Below, piece by piece: positions 27,745 through 37,325 of a stretch of DNA of 64,000 nt (the stretch's first letter is position 1; every line of letters begins with the position of its first letter). Origin of the DNA: JADCRZ01 sp037718865 (GTDB lineage Bacteria; Bacteroidota; Bacteroidia; Chitinophagales; Chitinophagaceae). The DNA is taken from NCBI GenBank assembly GCA_037718865.1, contig JBBJMP010000004.1, forward strand, positions 290,019-354,018, read 5' to 3'. Made by a program: the position numbers and the translations under genes. Below the pieces are notes generated by a model, which was not told where the DNA came from, searched no databases, and saw only the letters and a program-made list of their open reading frames with translations.

Positions 27745-28352
27745 ATGGATATTACGCCTTCGACAGCCGCTGTAGCAAGCGCAACATATTTTCTACAAAA
27801 AGTGATTGGTCCAGCGTTGGAAGATATTGGAGGGATCTTGGCTGACCGGGCAAAAATTTGGAGGTTTAAGAATCAGGTCGATGTGTTAAACATCTGTGAC
27901 GATTACCTAAAGTCCAAAAATATTACCACTCGTAAAGTTAATTTAAAGGTCTTAGCACCCTTGATCGAAGGCTGCTCTATGGAGGATGACAAAACGTTGC
28001 AGCAGAAATGGGCCGCTTTAATTGCAAATACTGTTAAAGAAGGAAGCGATCTAGATACTACACTTTATTCGCATATTCTTAGCCAGATGACAAAAGGCGA
28101 TGCTGATATTTTGAACTAATCTTTAAGACGGTTTCAACCACAATAACGGGCCAAATAACTATGACTTATACAAGTACAGCCAGAATAGGCATAGGCAATC
28201 TCCAGACAGCCTTCCAAGATTTGCCCTTAGTTCTTGATAACCTAATTAGACTTAGGCTTATCAAAGAGACTGATCCTTCAGCCTCATCGGTTGAATATAT
28301 ATCCTTGACGGATTTGGGATTTAGATTTATGAATGCATGCCGGTTTATGTAA
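27745..28352 (+). pseudogene. DUF4393-family gene, disrupted
   Basis: The first 124 codons from the ATG at 27745 (MDITPSTAAVASATYFLQKV...; then ALEDIGGILADRAKIWRFKN) belong to DUF4393, a family often found in accessory and abortive-infection contexts. The frame stops at 28117, but the family's C-terminal pattern resumes in another frame from about 28161 (LDNLIRLRLIKET..., SLTDLGFRFMNAC) to 28352. The gene therefore carries a frameshift plus stop and is probably inactive. Confidence 0.65.
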
Positions 28353-28529
28353 AGCCTTTGAAATATCCCCTAGCACACCTGGGAGATTGTGTTGACCCAG
28401 CCGGACGGCTCAAAAATGGTCGGGGCCAACACCAATTTGGTTTATTTCCCTTTACGAGGGCTTTTCCAGAACACATACTTTTGCGCGTAATTATCGAATG
28501 TGTAACTTTCTTTCCAAATAATCAATCTG

Positions 28530-29189
28530 ATGCAATATATACCCGCACAATTTAATTTATCAGCGTTTAACTGTCCTGTATGCGGAGCTTATGCACAACA
28601 AGACTTCTTAGAAATCGCAGAGAAGCTTCCTAAACATACGCGTGGCCCATCTTCGTCAGATTATGGTCCCGTTATTCCCAATTATGATGTTTCTTTTTGT
28701 AAGCACTGTCTTAAGTATTCGGTTTGGTTTGAAGAGAAATTAATACACCCATTTATAGGTACTGCTCCAGTCCCAAATCCTGACATGCCAGAGAATGTAA
28801 AAGAAGATTACGAGGAAGCGCGCAGTGTGGTTACCATTTCACCACGAAGTGCTGCAGCATTACTCAGGTTGGCATTACAAAAACTGTGTAAGCATTTAGG
28901 GGAAGAGGGTAAAAATATAAATCATGATATTAAATCACTGGTCAAAAAAGGACTGCCCGAAAAAATACAACGGGCAATGGATTCGGTAAGAGTGATCGGG
29001 AACGATGCGGTTCATCCAGGTATACTTGACTTAAAGGATGACATTGTTACTGCCCAAAAATTGTTCATCCTGGTAAACATCATATGCGAAAACCAGATTA
29101 CCGAAGCTAAGGCTATAGCAGAATTCTATAATGTGAAAATTCCTGAATCCGAAAGGGAGAAAATAAGTAAAAGGGATAAGAAGACCTGA
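28530..29189 (+). CDS. DUF4145-domain protein with zinc-ribbon-like N-terminus
   Basis: A 219-residue protein. The N-terminus has two Cys pairs (CPVC at about 15 and CKHC at about 57) resembling a zinc ribbon. The second half (about 100-195) matches DUF4145: SPRSAAALLRLALQKLCKHL and RVIGNDAVHPG. DUF4145 is a recurrent companion of restriction and defence genes, with unknown biochemistry. Lies in the cargo segment of the element. Confidence 0.75.
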   Translation: MQYIPAQFNLSAFNCPVCGAYAQQDFLEIAEKLPKHTRGPSSSDYGPVIPNYDVSFCKHCLKYSVWFEEKLIHPFIGTAPVPNPDMPENVKEDYEEARSVVTISPRSAAALLRLALQKLCKHLGEEGKNINHDIKSLVKKGLPEKIQRAMDSVRVIGNDAVHPGILDLKDDIVTAQKLFILVNIICENQITEAKAIAEFYNVKIPESEREKISKRDKKT

Positions 29190-29199
29190 AGCAAGATCT

Positions 29200-29730
29200 T
29201 CATTCAAGATTAATGAATTCTAGATAAAACTCTCCTTCCTTTGGATAATTGTACTTAAAAATAAAATTTCTAAGGAAATCGGCTCCTAGTATTATATCAA
29301 TCCCTTCGAAAATTCCTTCACTAGCAATAAAAGCAAATTCGGGAATAACAGCGTTTGTGCTTAAAGATGGAATCAGTAAGTTGCAGGAATACAATTCCCC
29401 AGCCTCTATTTTGTCTCCTACCGGTGCAAAATTTACGGTTTTATTTTCATTTCGAACGTGATCAAGAATTATTATAGACCTTCTTATTAAATTGTAATAA
29501 CTGCCTGTATCGATAATAGCTTTAGCAGTTCTTGTTGATAACATGTAATTGAAAGGAGATATTAACTTTACTTCTATTATGCATTGCCGATTGGAATTTA
29601 AACCACCCGTAAGTTTTAATATTTCCATGTTATTGAAATGAAGTAGCTTAATTCGATTAGATACAAAACGATCCCCAATAGGTACGTGAGTAAATATATT
29701 GTGTATTTTTTTATTTATTAATTCTATCAT
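29200..29730 (-). CDS. Retropepsin-like aspartic protease
   Basis: A 176-residue single-domain protein with the retropepsin pattern: active-site AIIDTGSYYNLI at about residues 71-82, and the late hydrophobic-Gly motif DIILGADFLRNF near 150-160. Such enzymes act as dimers, each contributing one Asp. No signal peptide, so it would act in the cytosol. It stands alone, convergent with the DUF4145 gene. Confidence 0.7.
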   Translation of the reverse strand: MIELINKKIHNIFTHVPIGDRFVSNRIKLLHFNNMEILKLTGGLNSNRQCIIEVKLISPFNYMLSTRTAKAIIDTGSYYNLIRRSIIILDHVRNENKTVNFAPVGDKIEAGELYSCNLLIPSLSTNAVIPEFAFIASEGIFEGIDIILGADFLRNFIFKYNYPKEGEFYLEFINLE

Positions 29731-29928
29731 TTCACTCTAATTTTTTATAAGTGAACTATTTTTTACCGCCTTCAGTTCGGTAAATCTTTAAACTTCTGCA
29801 TGTCACGGTTTCAAAAAGTGCCTTTGAGCTATCTGCTGTGTTTGTTGCCCCGAGTTCATCTCAAAATTTGAGGGCTATGAATCGCCTTAAAATGGCCTTT
29901 TTGAACATCTTCCGGATTAGACAATTTG

Positions 29929-30135
29929 TTACAGCGGTATAAGCGCCGTTTTTAATATACTTTCAATCACATTCAACTGATCCGGAGTCAGCTGCTCGAT
30001 ATTCTCCTGGCTTAATACGGTACCATTGATCTGGATGTAGTTATTCTGGTTTTGGATAAGCGTATTGCTGGAAGATTGCCCAGCCATATTGCCGACGACA
30101 GTGAAATAAAGCTTTGCTGCCCTATTAGAGAGAAG
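29929..30135 (-). pseudogene. Remnant resembling the C-terminal tail of a small terminase
   Basis: The frame ends in MAGQSSSNTLIQ, then NYIQINGTVLSQENIEQLT and PDQLNVIESILK. Tails of this kind occur at the C-terminus of Bacteroidota phage small-terminase proteins. The candidate small terminase at 33179-33676 ends abruptly without such a tail. Between them lies the tape-measure gene, whose stop is followed by a short frame (MMTRINYGIAGRAFV) that looks like a cut-off next gene. The whole suggests a rearrangement junction near 30.13 kb. Confidence 0.4.
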
Positions 30136-30199
30136 GAGCCGCAGCGAAACCCGCACCTTACGAAAGCTCTACCTGCGATCCCGTAATTGATCCGCGTCA

Positions 30200-33169
30200 T
30201 CACATCAACAACTTTTTATTTTTATAATTGATAGTTTCGAGCCCTTTCTGAATAGAAGCGTTGAAGCCGTCCTGATCTATGTCCAGCTTGAAAACCGGAT
30301 GATCTTTCATCGCTTGGCCCAGCTTCTGAGCCACCACCTGCCCTAGCTTGTCGTAATCGATCGGCGCCTGCCGGTTTATCACGTCGATATGTTTTTCAAT
30401 GTTAGCCGGGATCTCCGGAAGATTGAACTGCTCGTAAAATTTGAGCATCTCATGCTTATTAAGATATTGCTGAAACTTATCGTTGTTGATAGCTTCAAGT
30501 GCTGCCCTGTGTTTTCCACTCATAGAGGCATTAATCACACTTTCATTCTTTGAAATTCTGGCGAGGATAGAATCCGATGTCTCGGTGCCTGGGCCATCGA
30601 TGCCGATTTTGCCTCGTTTATATTTAGGGAGTTCAGCTGATAGTACCGCTCCAGTTTGCGTAAGTCCTAATGCGCCAGCCAAGCCCATCAGCAGTACATT
30701 TGGGAAGACTTCGACAATATTCTTTGCTGTAGCTATTAATATATCAAAAATGGCTTTTTGCCGATCCTGTTGGGCCTGCTGTCTTTTTACTTGACGAATT
30801 TTGCTGTTGTACTCGGCCTCGGTGATAAACTTTTTATCAAACAGTTCTTGATTGTGCCTCAGTTCCTCTTCAAACCTTTTGTTGTTCAGATTAATGCCGA
30901 TCTGAACAAGACCATTTAATATCTGTTCCGATCTTTCCCTGATAGCAGCTCTTTTTTCTTCTTTGGTCATTTCCTTTTCCATCTCCGCCTTGTCAGCATC
31001 GTCCTTAGCTTTAGCCATCCGGTTCAAAAATTCCTGATAGGAAATCAAATGAGATCCAAATAATCTGGTAGCTTCTATGTTTTCCTGTCTTGCTATTGCT
31101 GCCAATGCTTCAGCATTTTCCATACGCAAGCGCAACTTCTCGGCAAAGTTTGTTTTGGCGGACGATAGTATTAGATCGTTACTGCGTAACTCTATTTCAA
31201 GCTCCCCTATCCTTCCGCCACTCTTCGATGTTATTTCATCAAATAATTCTTTATCCTGTTGATCTTTGGCTGCCTTCCTTTTATCAGCCGCTTCTTTGTC
31301 AGCCTGTATGATCCGCTGGCCGTTTTCATTAATGATATTGACGCGCTCCTTTGCCGTTTCACGCTCAAGATCATTTAGCCTTGATAAATACTGAGCAGCT
31401 ATTAACTCCCGCTGCTTTCCGGTTAATTCCGTATTTCCCAACTCAAAGCGCTGCTCTTCAAACAGTATCCTTTTTTTGACTTCTGATAGCCGCGACAAAG
31501 CGTTTAACCGGGAATTTACGTTGCCATCATTATTTACAATTTCCTGTTCGCGTTTCACCTGATCTTCGAGAGACAGTTTTGATATTTCGGCTATTGCCTT
31601 TCGTTCCTTTTCGGCAAATGCTTTCTGATCGGCGAGTCTTTTTTCCCTGGCTGCCTTAGATTTTTCGGCTGCTGCTTCTAAATCATCATTTGACTTTTCA
31701 AGGTCTTCCTTATCAGCATTTTTATTTTGCAAATCCAGTAAGGCAACTTTATCTTTAAGTTCCTCTCGTTTGGCATAAATGCCCTCGTATATTTTAATTG
31801 TCCTTGAGGCCTCTTCCAGTTGGGCTTTATTAATATCACTACCACCAGCCAATGCTCCTGCTAATCTTTTCTTATCGGTAGTTTCTAGCTGTTTATTGAA
31901 CTCGTCTCTATCTGCTATAGCCTTAGTGTATACAGCCCTTAATTTCTCTTCCCGTTGCTGTTCTATGGCAAGTTCGGCTTGCACATCACTTAATTTTTTT
32001 TCTCGTAGCTGCTTTTCGGAAGCCCCTTGGAGTTTAAGCCTTTCGAGCTCTATATCATTCCTACGCTGGATAAACTTGTTATACTCTTCATTAAATGCAA
32101 TGCCGGCTTCCATTTCATCATTTAGCTTTCTTTGCGCTTCCGTAGCGTCATCAGTACGATTACTAAATAACAGAACAACGCCGGCCAGCGCACCTATTGC
32201 AACCAGTAACCATGTTGAGGGACTAAGTGCCATCACGGCATTAAGTGCTTTCTGAGCAGCAATGGCGCCATACCTGACAACTGTATAACTGCTTTCTGCA
32301 CCGGCTTGGAGTGTGGTATTTAAAGCAGATATGCGCTTTAATGCATTTTCAACCAGTAACGTGGCCGCACTTTCTTTTTGCAATGCCGTTTGGATAGCCT
32401 GAACGCTGTTTGAGATTACAAGCAAAGCATTCATCTTAGCTAACACCTTATTAAACTCTTCGTTTTCGTCTCCAAGAAACTCCTGCGCCGCCGCAAGGCC
32501 AGCTGTAGCTTGTACGGCGGTTCCAATTATTTGAACAGTACCCTCAATGGTTCGGGTATCACTTCCAGTCCTGGTAATTTGGGCGTTGACATCTTTGAGC
32601 GCATCATCCAGCTGGCCGGCTTTCTGTATCAGGGCGTCTATGTCAGCGCCTGACTCACCCGAAGCCACACGCCTGGCAATCTGGTCTTTCATCTCCCGGA
32701 GTTCTGCGCTTAACCGCTTAGTTTTGCCAGCTGTCACCACTTCCTGATCCCCAAATTTGCGCAACACCTGTTCGCCCTCTCCGACAAGAGTATTAAGTTG
32801 CTTCCACTCAGCGCTGTTTGGCTTAAGGTCCTGCAGTTTCTTCTTTGCAACATCCAAAACCAAATTCAGTTGCTTAAACTCGTCGCCCGTCCCTTTTAAG
32901 TTTTTCCTCAAGTCGTCCAGCGCTTTGCTGCTGATACCTCCTGCGGCCGATTTACTCAAATTACCGAACGCAAAAGCAAGCCCTTCAACGTCTTTCTTTA
33001 CAATCTTAACACCTTGCGACAACACATTGTCATGCTTTGCAATCTCGGCAGCCGTCTTTTTAAACTGTGCCTCTACCTGCTTATCGGCAAAAGTAAGCTG
33101 CTCCAGGCCGTCGATGCCTGGCTGAAGTCCATCAGGATTAGCCGTAAAGTTTATGATGATGTTTTCCAT
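30200..33169 (-). CDS. Phage tail tape-measure protein
   Basis: A 989-residue protein. Tape-measure proteins set phage tail length and help DNA passage. Evidence: N-terminus (MENIIINFTANPDGLQPGID) typical of Bacteroidota phages, very long coiled-coil stretches (about 330-760), and a membrane-like hydrophobic region at about 300-335 (STWLLVAIGALAGVVLLF). It starts 9 bases after the end of the small terminase gene, which is not the normal order of a tailed phage. Confidence 0.8.
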   Translation of the reverse strand: MENIIINFTANPDGLQPGIDGLEQLTFADKQVEAQFKKTAAEIAKHDNVLSQGVKIVKKDVEGLAFAFGNLSKSAAGGISSKALDDLRKNLKGTGDEFKQLNLVLDVAKKKLQDLKPNSAEWKQLNTLVGEGEQVLRKFGDQEVVTAGKTKRLSAELREMKDQIARRVASGESGADIDALIQKAGQLDDALKDVNAQITRTGSDTRTIEGTVQIIGTAVQATAGLAAAQEFLGDENEEFNKVLAKMNALLVISNSVQAIQTALQKESAATLLVENALKRISALNTTLQAGAESSYTVVRYGAIAAQKALNAVMALSPSTWLLVAIGALAGVVLLFSNRTDDATEAQRKLNDEMEAGIAFNEEYNKFIQRRNDIELERLKLQGASEKQLREKKLSDVQAELAIEQQREEKLRAVYTKAIADRDEFNKQLETTDKKRLAGALAGGSDINKAQLEEASRTIKIYEGIYAKREELKDKVALLDLQNKNADKEDLEKSNDDLEAAAEKSKAAREKRLADQKAFAEKERKAIAEISKLSLEDQVKREQEIVNNDGNVNSRLNALSRLSEVKKRILFEEQRFELGNTELTGKQRELIAAQYLSRLNDLERETAKERVNIINENGQRIIQADKEAADKRKAAKDQQDKELFDEITSKSGGRIGELEIELRSNDLILSSAKTNFAEKLRLRMENAEALAAIARQENIEATRLFGSHLISYQEFLNRMAKAKDDADKAEMEKEMTKEEKRAAIRERSEQILNGLVQIGINLNNKRFEEELRHNQELFDKKFITEAEYNSKIRQVKRQQAQQDRQKAIFDILIATAKNIVEVFPNVLLMGLAGALGLTQTGAVLSAELPKYKRGKIGIDGPGTETSDSILARISKNESVINASMSGKHRAALEAINNDKFQQYLNKHEMLKFYEQFNLPEIPANIEKHIDVINRQAPIDYDKLGQVVAQKLGQAMKDHPVFKLDIDQDGFNASIQKGLETINYKNKKLLM

Positions 33170-33178
33170 TTACATAAT

Positions 33179-33676
33179 TTATTTTCTGGTGACAATTATT
33201 TTCCTTCCCTTCTGCCTGTTATCAACTTCAAAGATTCCCAAGTGTTTACCCAAGTCAACAAGGGCAGCTCGCTTGTCGTTGAATTTCAGTTCGGTGGTAA
33301 TTTCCTTAACCACTAGGCCTTCATCATTGATGTATGAACTCACTTTGACTTTTACCCCAATAACCGGTATAGTCTTTTCCCTTGATAGCTGTGTGATGTC
33401 GATTATTTCATTCCCTTCGAGGAGATAATCCTGAATATTCCAGAACCCAAGAGCCCGGAGTTCCTCTATTACTTTTTCGGCAGTTAATTCCAGCTTTTTC
33501 CTTAACTCCTCTTGATGTCTTTTAATTTCCTTTAAAATGTAAACTTTTGACAAGTTCTGATCTCCAATCTGCCTTGCGGTTTTAGGGGAATAGCCCGCCT
33601 TAATCGCCGACTTTGTTGCATTCGGATCAATGATATATTCCTGACAAAACCGTAATTGTCTAGAGGTTAGAAGCAT
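33179..33676 (-). CDS. Phage terminase small subunit-like protein
   Basis: A 165-residue DNA-recognition protein of phage packaging. The N-terminal helix-turn-helix region LTSRQLRFCQEYIIDPNATK with SAIKAGYSPKTARQIG is characteristic of terminase small subunits. Its ATG overlaps the upstream gene's stop by one base (TAATG). No large subunit gene is present. The C-terminus (RQKGRKIIVTRK) is shorter than usual. Confidence 0.75.
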   Translation of the reverse strand: MLLTSRQLRFCQEYIIDPNATKSAIKAGYSPKTARQIGDQNLSKVYILKEIKRHQEELRKKLELTAEKVIEELRALGFWNIQDYLLEGNEIIDITQLSREKTIPVIGVKVKVSSYINDEGLVVKEITTELKFNDKRAALVDLGKHLGIFEVDNRQKGRKIIVTRK

Positions 33677-34104
33677 TAGTTATTTTTTACTTTTTTCAAA
33701 AACATAAATTCCTCGTTCCAGCGCCTCACTTCTTCAGCATCTTCCTGGGTAAAGGGCTGGCAGAATACTCCCAACTGCAGCAGTTCCTCCGGAGACATGG
33801 TAGCGATCTTTTCTTTCATTGCTAGCTGGAGTTGATCCGTGGGTAGTTCCGGATCGATATTCAAACCGGAGTTTTTCAATCTGTGCAGCAGCTCTGCTCT
33901 AAGGTCCTCATCTGTATAATCGTTGTTTCCAAATGGATTGGTAAAATCTTCGATAAAGTCTCTTTGTTTCTGCTTTGTCGCCGGTATCGTAGGAACAAAG
34001 GGCAGCAGGCCTCTATCCCGTTTTTCCTCTTCACTCAAACTGTCAAGACCCTCTCTGATGCTCCTGCGCAACAACTCTTCCGCGTGTCGTATTTGCTTAT
34101 TCAT
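33676..34104 (-). CDS. Hypothetical phage-region protein, 142 residues
   Basis: Unrecognised, highly charged helical protein (MNKQIRHAEELLRRSIREGL...). Between the primase-helicase and small terminase genes, with overlaps or gaps of at most 14 bases, it is part of the same transcript. Confidence 0.5.
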   Translation of the reverse strand: MNKQIRHAEELLRRSIREGLDSLSEEEKRDRGLLPFVPTIPATKQKQRDFIEDFTNPFGNNDYTDEDLRAELLHRLKNSGLNIDPELPTDQLQLAMKEKIATMSPEELLQLGVFCQPFTQEDAEEVRRWNEEFMFLKKVKNN

Positions 34105-34118
34105 AAAAATTTAATATT

Positions 34119-35792
34119 TTATATGATTACCTCCTTGTATTGCCTGGTTTCAGTATCGTATTTAAAGCTGCAGTTACCTACTTTACCCAGCCAGGAATAC
34201 CGTACTTTCTGTACGTGAACATCAACAAGCCCGGTTGAAAAATCCCGGTAGACACAAATCCCGTTATCAGGTTTGCTGAAAAAATGAGCAGATCCGGAAA
34301 TATTGTAAAGTGTAGGCACCTCATACTTTCCGGTAGTTCTGTCTTTAGGCATTTTTGTTGGGTGCGCAATCAGAAAAACATGCACGTCAGTCTTTAGAGC
34401 AAATGTTTTTATTTCGGTAAGGCATTCGCTTACATACTGGGTTTCTGTTTGACCGGCCGGTATCTTGTGCTCGATATAGTTCCACGGATCTATCAGCAGG
34501 CCTTTAATTCCTTTCCGAACAACCAGCTCTTTGGCTTTGGAGAGTAACGCCGTTAACGTAACTTCAACCTGGCTGATGTTGATGAAATGGAAGTACTTAT
34601 CAACCATGAAAATGCCATATTCCAGGTCTTTTATAGCGATTCTGGCCTCCAGGTTTTTCCGAAATCCAAAGGCCTTCCCGGTAAATTTTTCCAGCAGTTT
34701 TGTAACGTGCAAGGAGGATGGCTGATTCTCAAAGCTGCAAACTGCCCAGCTCCAGTCGTGATTTCTGGCTGATAAACACATGATCAGATCAATAAATTCA
34801 GATTTGCCACTTCCAGGGATCCCGGTAACAACGGTTAGCTGGCCGGGCATGAAAGAAATCAACTGATCAAATTCCGGCAGGCCCATTTTGATGCCCAGAG
34901 GGTAACCGTGCTCGTAAAAGTTTACCACATCATCATACAAATCCTCCATGGTCAGCACTCCTTCAATCGGCCAGGGTGTGGCTAGTTCAAGCATTTGGGT
35001 CACCGCCTGTTTGCCATACTTTACCAGGACCTCGTTGGCATCCTTGCATCCTTCCGGGTATTCAACCCTCCAGCACACTTCTTTACCGATCCTGCGGGCC
35101 AGTTCATCTCTGAGCGAGTAATCGGCCGCATCAGCATCAACCATCAAAATAACTTTCTTTTTGTCTTTGAACTGTTCCCAGCAGTTATCCAGATATTCCA
35201 ACTTTTGGCTTCCTTTGCTGGCGCCATTCGGAACACTCACCGCGTTATAGATCCCACATTCATAAAGCGTTAGACAATCAATCTCGCCTTCAACAATCAC
35301 ACATTCATCCTCGTCCTGGATTCCGTTCAGGTTGTAAAAGAGGAGCTCGGCATCCTTTGCCATTTTAAAGCTCTTCTTTGGGCCCCTGAACTTGATGTTA
35401 ACCAGATCTTCGCCACGGAAATAGTTAAAACAAATGCATTCCGCCTCTGACTCAAACTGCGGCATCCATTCTTTTGCTTCAGTGATGCTAAACCTAAGAA
35501 GGGTATTGTTGCTGATATTTCTGTCTTTTTCAAACCAGCTTAATGCTTTGCTGCTCAATTTCTCCAGTCTGGCAACCGGTGGTACATACTGCTTGTGCTT
35601 TTTCTCTAATACCCGGCCTTTGAATCCGCAGTTGTGGCAATTCCAGACCCCGCTATCGATATCTACGCTGAGGCAGGGATCCTTTTTGTTTTTCCTTGCT
35701 TCGCTACACTCCGGACATGTGACTTTTACACTGCCATGAGTACGGTTTTTCAAATTAATTCCTTTTGCCTCTATCATTTCAGCGTTGGTCAT
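34119..35792 (-). CDS. Phage-type primase-helicase (T7 gp4-like)
   Basis: A 557-residue bifunctional replication protein. N-terminal zinc ribbon (CPEC at about 24 and CHNC at about 53), a TOPRIM primase region with EGEIDCLTLYE (about 168) and MVDADAAD (about 218), and a C-terminal RecA/DnaB-type helicase domain with Walker A GIPGSGKS at about 323 and Walker B-like GLLIDPWNY at about 430. It gives the element its own replication capacity. It overlaps the upstream DUF1376 gene by 4 bases. Confidence 0.85.
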   Translation of the reverse strand: MTNAEMIEAKGINLKNRTHGSVKVTCPECSEARKNKKDPCLSVDIDSGVWNCHNCGFKGRVLEKKHKQYVPPVARLEKLSSKALSWFEKDRNISNNTLLRFSITEAKEWMPQFESEAECICFNYFRGEDLVNIKFRGPKKSFKMAKDAELLFYNLNGIQDEDECVIVEGEIDCLTLYECGIYNAVSVPNGASKGSQKLEYLDNCWEQFKDKKKVILMVDADAADYSLRDELARRIGKEVCWRVEYPEGCKDANEVLVKYGKQAVTQMLELATPWPIEGVLTMEDLYDDVVNFYEHGYPLGIKMGLPEFDQLISFMPGQLTVVTGIPGSGKSEFIDLIMCLSARNHDWSWAVCSFENQPSSLHVTKLLEKFTGKAFGFRKNLEARIAIKDLEYGIFMVDKYFHFINISQVEVTLTALLSKAKELVVRKGIKGLLIDPWNYIEHKIPAGQTETQYVSECLTEIKTFALKTDVHVFLIAHPTKMPKDRTTGKYEVPTLYNISGSAHFFSKPDNGICVYRDFSTGLVDVHVQKVRYSWLGKVGNCSFKYDTETRQYKEVII

Positions 35793-36403
35793 AGATATAA
35801 TTTTTTAACCGGTATTTCGATATTTGATGCCCATTCACTGCACAAGGCTTGAAGATTGCGAACAGGTTTGCCGGTGTATTTCTTTACCAGCTCGTCTGCC
35901 TGGTATTCTATTGTCGAATCCGGTATTCTGTTATCTGCCGCCCGGCGTAAATATTCAAAAATTTGCAGCTTGCTGCTGAGCAAGCTATCTGAAGATGAAG
36001 AAGAAGATGAAGAAGGAGATGAAGAGCTTTTTTTGGCTTTCGTTTGGCTTAAGCCAGAAAAACCCAGGCCTTTTTTAGGTCTGCCGCCCTTAGAGCCGTT
36101 ACTGGCCTGCTTTTGACGGAATTTGTTTTGCTTTTTTTTCTCATCAGATAATCTTTTATTGAAAATTTTTCCATTTTTTTCTGAAAAACATTTTAAAATA
36201 ATTTCTTTGTTTTCATTCCATTTTTCTTCAAGTCTGGATAGCTTTGAAAGCATCGTGTCATCCTTCGGCAAAGAGCAATCATCCTGACCCCACATGTGAC
36301 ATAATAACCTGATATAAGCGCCCTCCTGTTCAGGTGTCATCAGAGATATTTTTGTACTCCCTAACCAATCTCCCGGGTAGAATTGAAAAGCTGGACTTTT
36401 CAT
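35789..36403 (-). CDS. DUF1376 (YdaU-like) phage replication-region protein
   Basis: A 204-residue protein with DUF1376 at residues 1-75 (SPAFQFYPGDWLGSTKISLM, EQEGAYIRLLCHMW), a family found next to phage replication genes and probably DNA-binding. A serine-rich low-complexity tract lies near residue 130. Overlaps both neighbours by 4 bases (ATGA), so it is translationally coupled. Confidence 0.8.
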   Translation of the reverse strand: MKSPAFQFYPGDWLGSTKISLMTPEQEGAYIRLLCHMWGQDDCSLPKDDTMLSKLSRLEEKWNENKEIILKCFSEKNGKIFNKRLSDEKKKQNKFRQKQASNGSKGGRPKKGLGFSGLSQTKAKKSSSSPSSSSSSSSDSLLSSKLQIFEYLRRAADNRIPDSTIEYQADELVKKYTGKPVRNLQALCSEWASNIEIPVKKLYL

Positions 36404-36876
36404 GAGAGATTACTTTTAGAGTTGGCAAATAATCGGACATTCCTCTTCAAATTTTCAGCGAAAATGCTATCGGTGGAGAGGTATCGCGTAAGCGCCGACA
36501 GATCCCCGGCTGTAAATCCGGAAAGGTCGAACACCTGGAGCAGATGAGTTTCGTGTTTGGTTCTGAAAATCTGATTGTCAAGGCAATGATTGCATACAGT
36601 GATTAGGCTATTACTCGGATAATCGAATATCGCTTTGCCTTCGATGTGGTGCAGCCGGCAGACCTGTAATTTAGTGGATCTGTTTCCGCATTGCCGGCAA
36701 GTGTAATTATCTCTAATCCGGATTTCGTATTTGCGACGCTCCCATAGAAACAAGGCCTCATCCGGTTCAAGCAACCGGTTATTGCGCTGAAAATGCTGCT
36801 TCAGGCAGTTGAATATCTGCGTTAGGTGGGAGACAGAATTCACTTCACTTCGTGCAAAAGAGGAAATATAATTCAT
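36400..36876 (-). CDS. HNH-type nuclease-like protein
   Basis: A 158-residue protein with an HNH-like centre: RDNYTCRQCG (about 56), LQVCRLHHIEGKA, and TVCNHCLD (about 94), giving two CxxC zinc ligands around an HH motif. It could be a phage homing or packaging-associated HNH nuclease, but its place in the replication segment leaves the role open. Confidence 0.7.
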   Translation of the reverse strand: MNYISSFARSEVNSVSHLTQIFNCLKQHFQRNNRLLEPDEALFLWERRKYEIRIRDNYTCRQCGNRSTKLQVCRLHHIEGKAIFDYPSNSLITVCNHCLDNQIFRTKHETHLLQVFDLSGFTAGDLSALTRYLSTDSIFAENLKRNVRLFANSKSNLS

Positions 36877-36878
36877 AC

Positions 36879-37217
36879 TTACCTCCTTTTTGCTGTTTCA
36901 AGATAACCATCGGCCTCGTTGTTCAATTCGGCAAGCGTCTTCCTTCGGCCGGTTCTCAACCAGACGTCAATTTCAGATTTAAGGAAGTACAGTTTTTTGC
37001 CCTTTTTATGATGTGGAATTACAGAGCTATGGACCCAGCCATAAACAGTAGCCTTTGCAGGCTTTTCCGGCATATAATCGCATATCTCGTTTATATCATA
37101 CCATCGATCAGAATGCTGCTCTGGTTGACTCTTAAGTTCCAGAAGCCTTTCAATATTCTCAAGTTTGGTGTAAAGCCTTGAAACGGCTGTGGGTAATTGT
37201 TCAAATGTAAGTTCCAT
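36879..37217 (-). CDS. Helix-turn-helix protein of mobile elements
   Basis: A 112-residue protein with an excisionase/DUF3853-like DNA-binding domain: RWYDINEICDYMPEKPAKAT, then VYGWVHSSVIPHHKKGKKLY. Proteins of this kind sit near integrases in Bacteroidota elements and regulate excision or replication. Confidence 0.7.
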   Translation of the reverse strand: MELTFEQLPTAVSRLYTKLENIERLLELKSQPEQHSDRWYDINEICDYMPEKPAKATVYGWVHSSVIPHHKKGKKLYFLKSEIDVWLRTGRRKTLAELNNEADGYLETAKRR

Positions 37218-37325
37218 TGTTCTACCATTTTGTTTGATAGTACAATGCTATTTAAATGGTGTCCGCTTTTAAAGAGATTAGTGATATTAGTAAAGGATTC
37301 GTGATTTTCGTAACAAAATAGTAAA

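Noticed and set aside
30483..33125. Several long plus-strand frames rich in Ser and Leu
   Set aside because: They are antisense to the coiled-coil tape-measure gene; the biased composition of the latter keeps the opposite strand open.
35960..36060. Repeated GAAGATGAAGAAG-like text, possibly a repeat array
   Set aside because: It encodes the serine-rich low-complexity tract of the DUF1376 protein on the minus strand; it is codon repetition, not a CRISPR or structural repeat.
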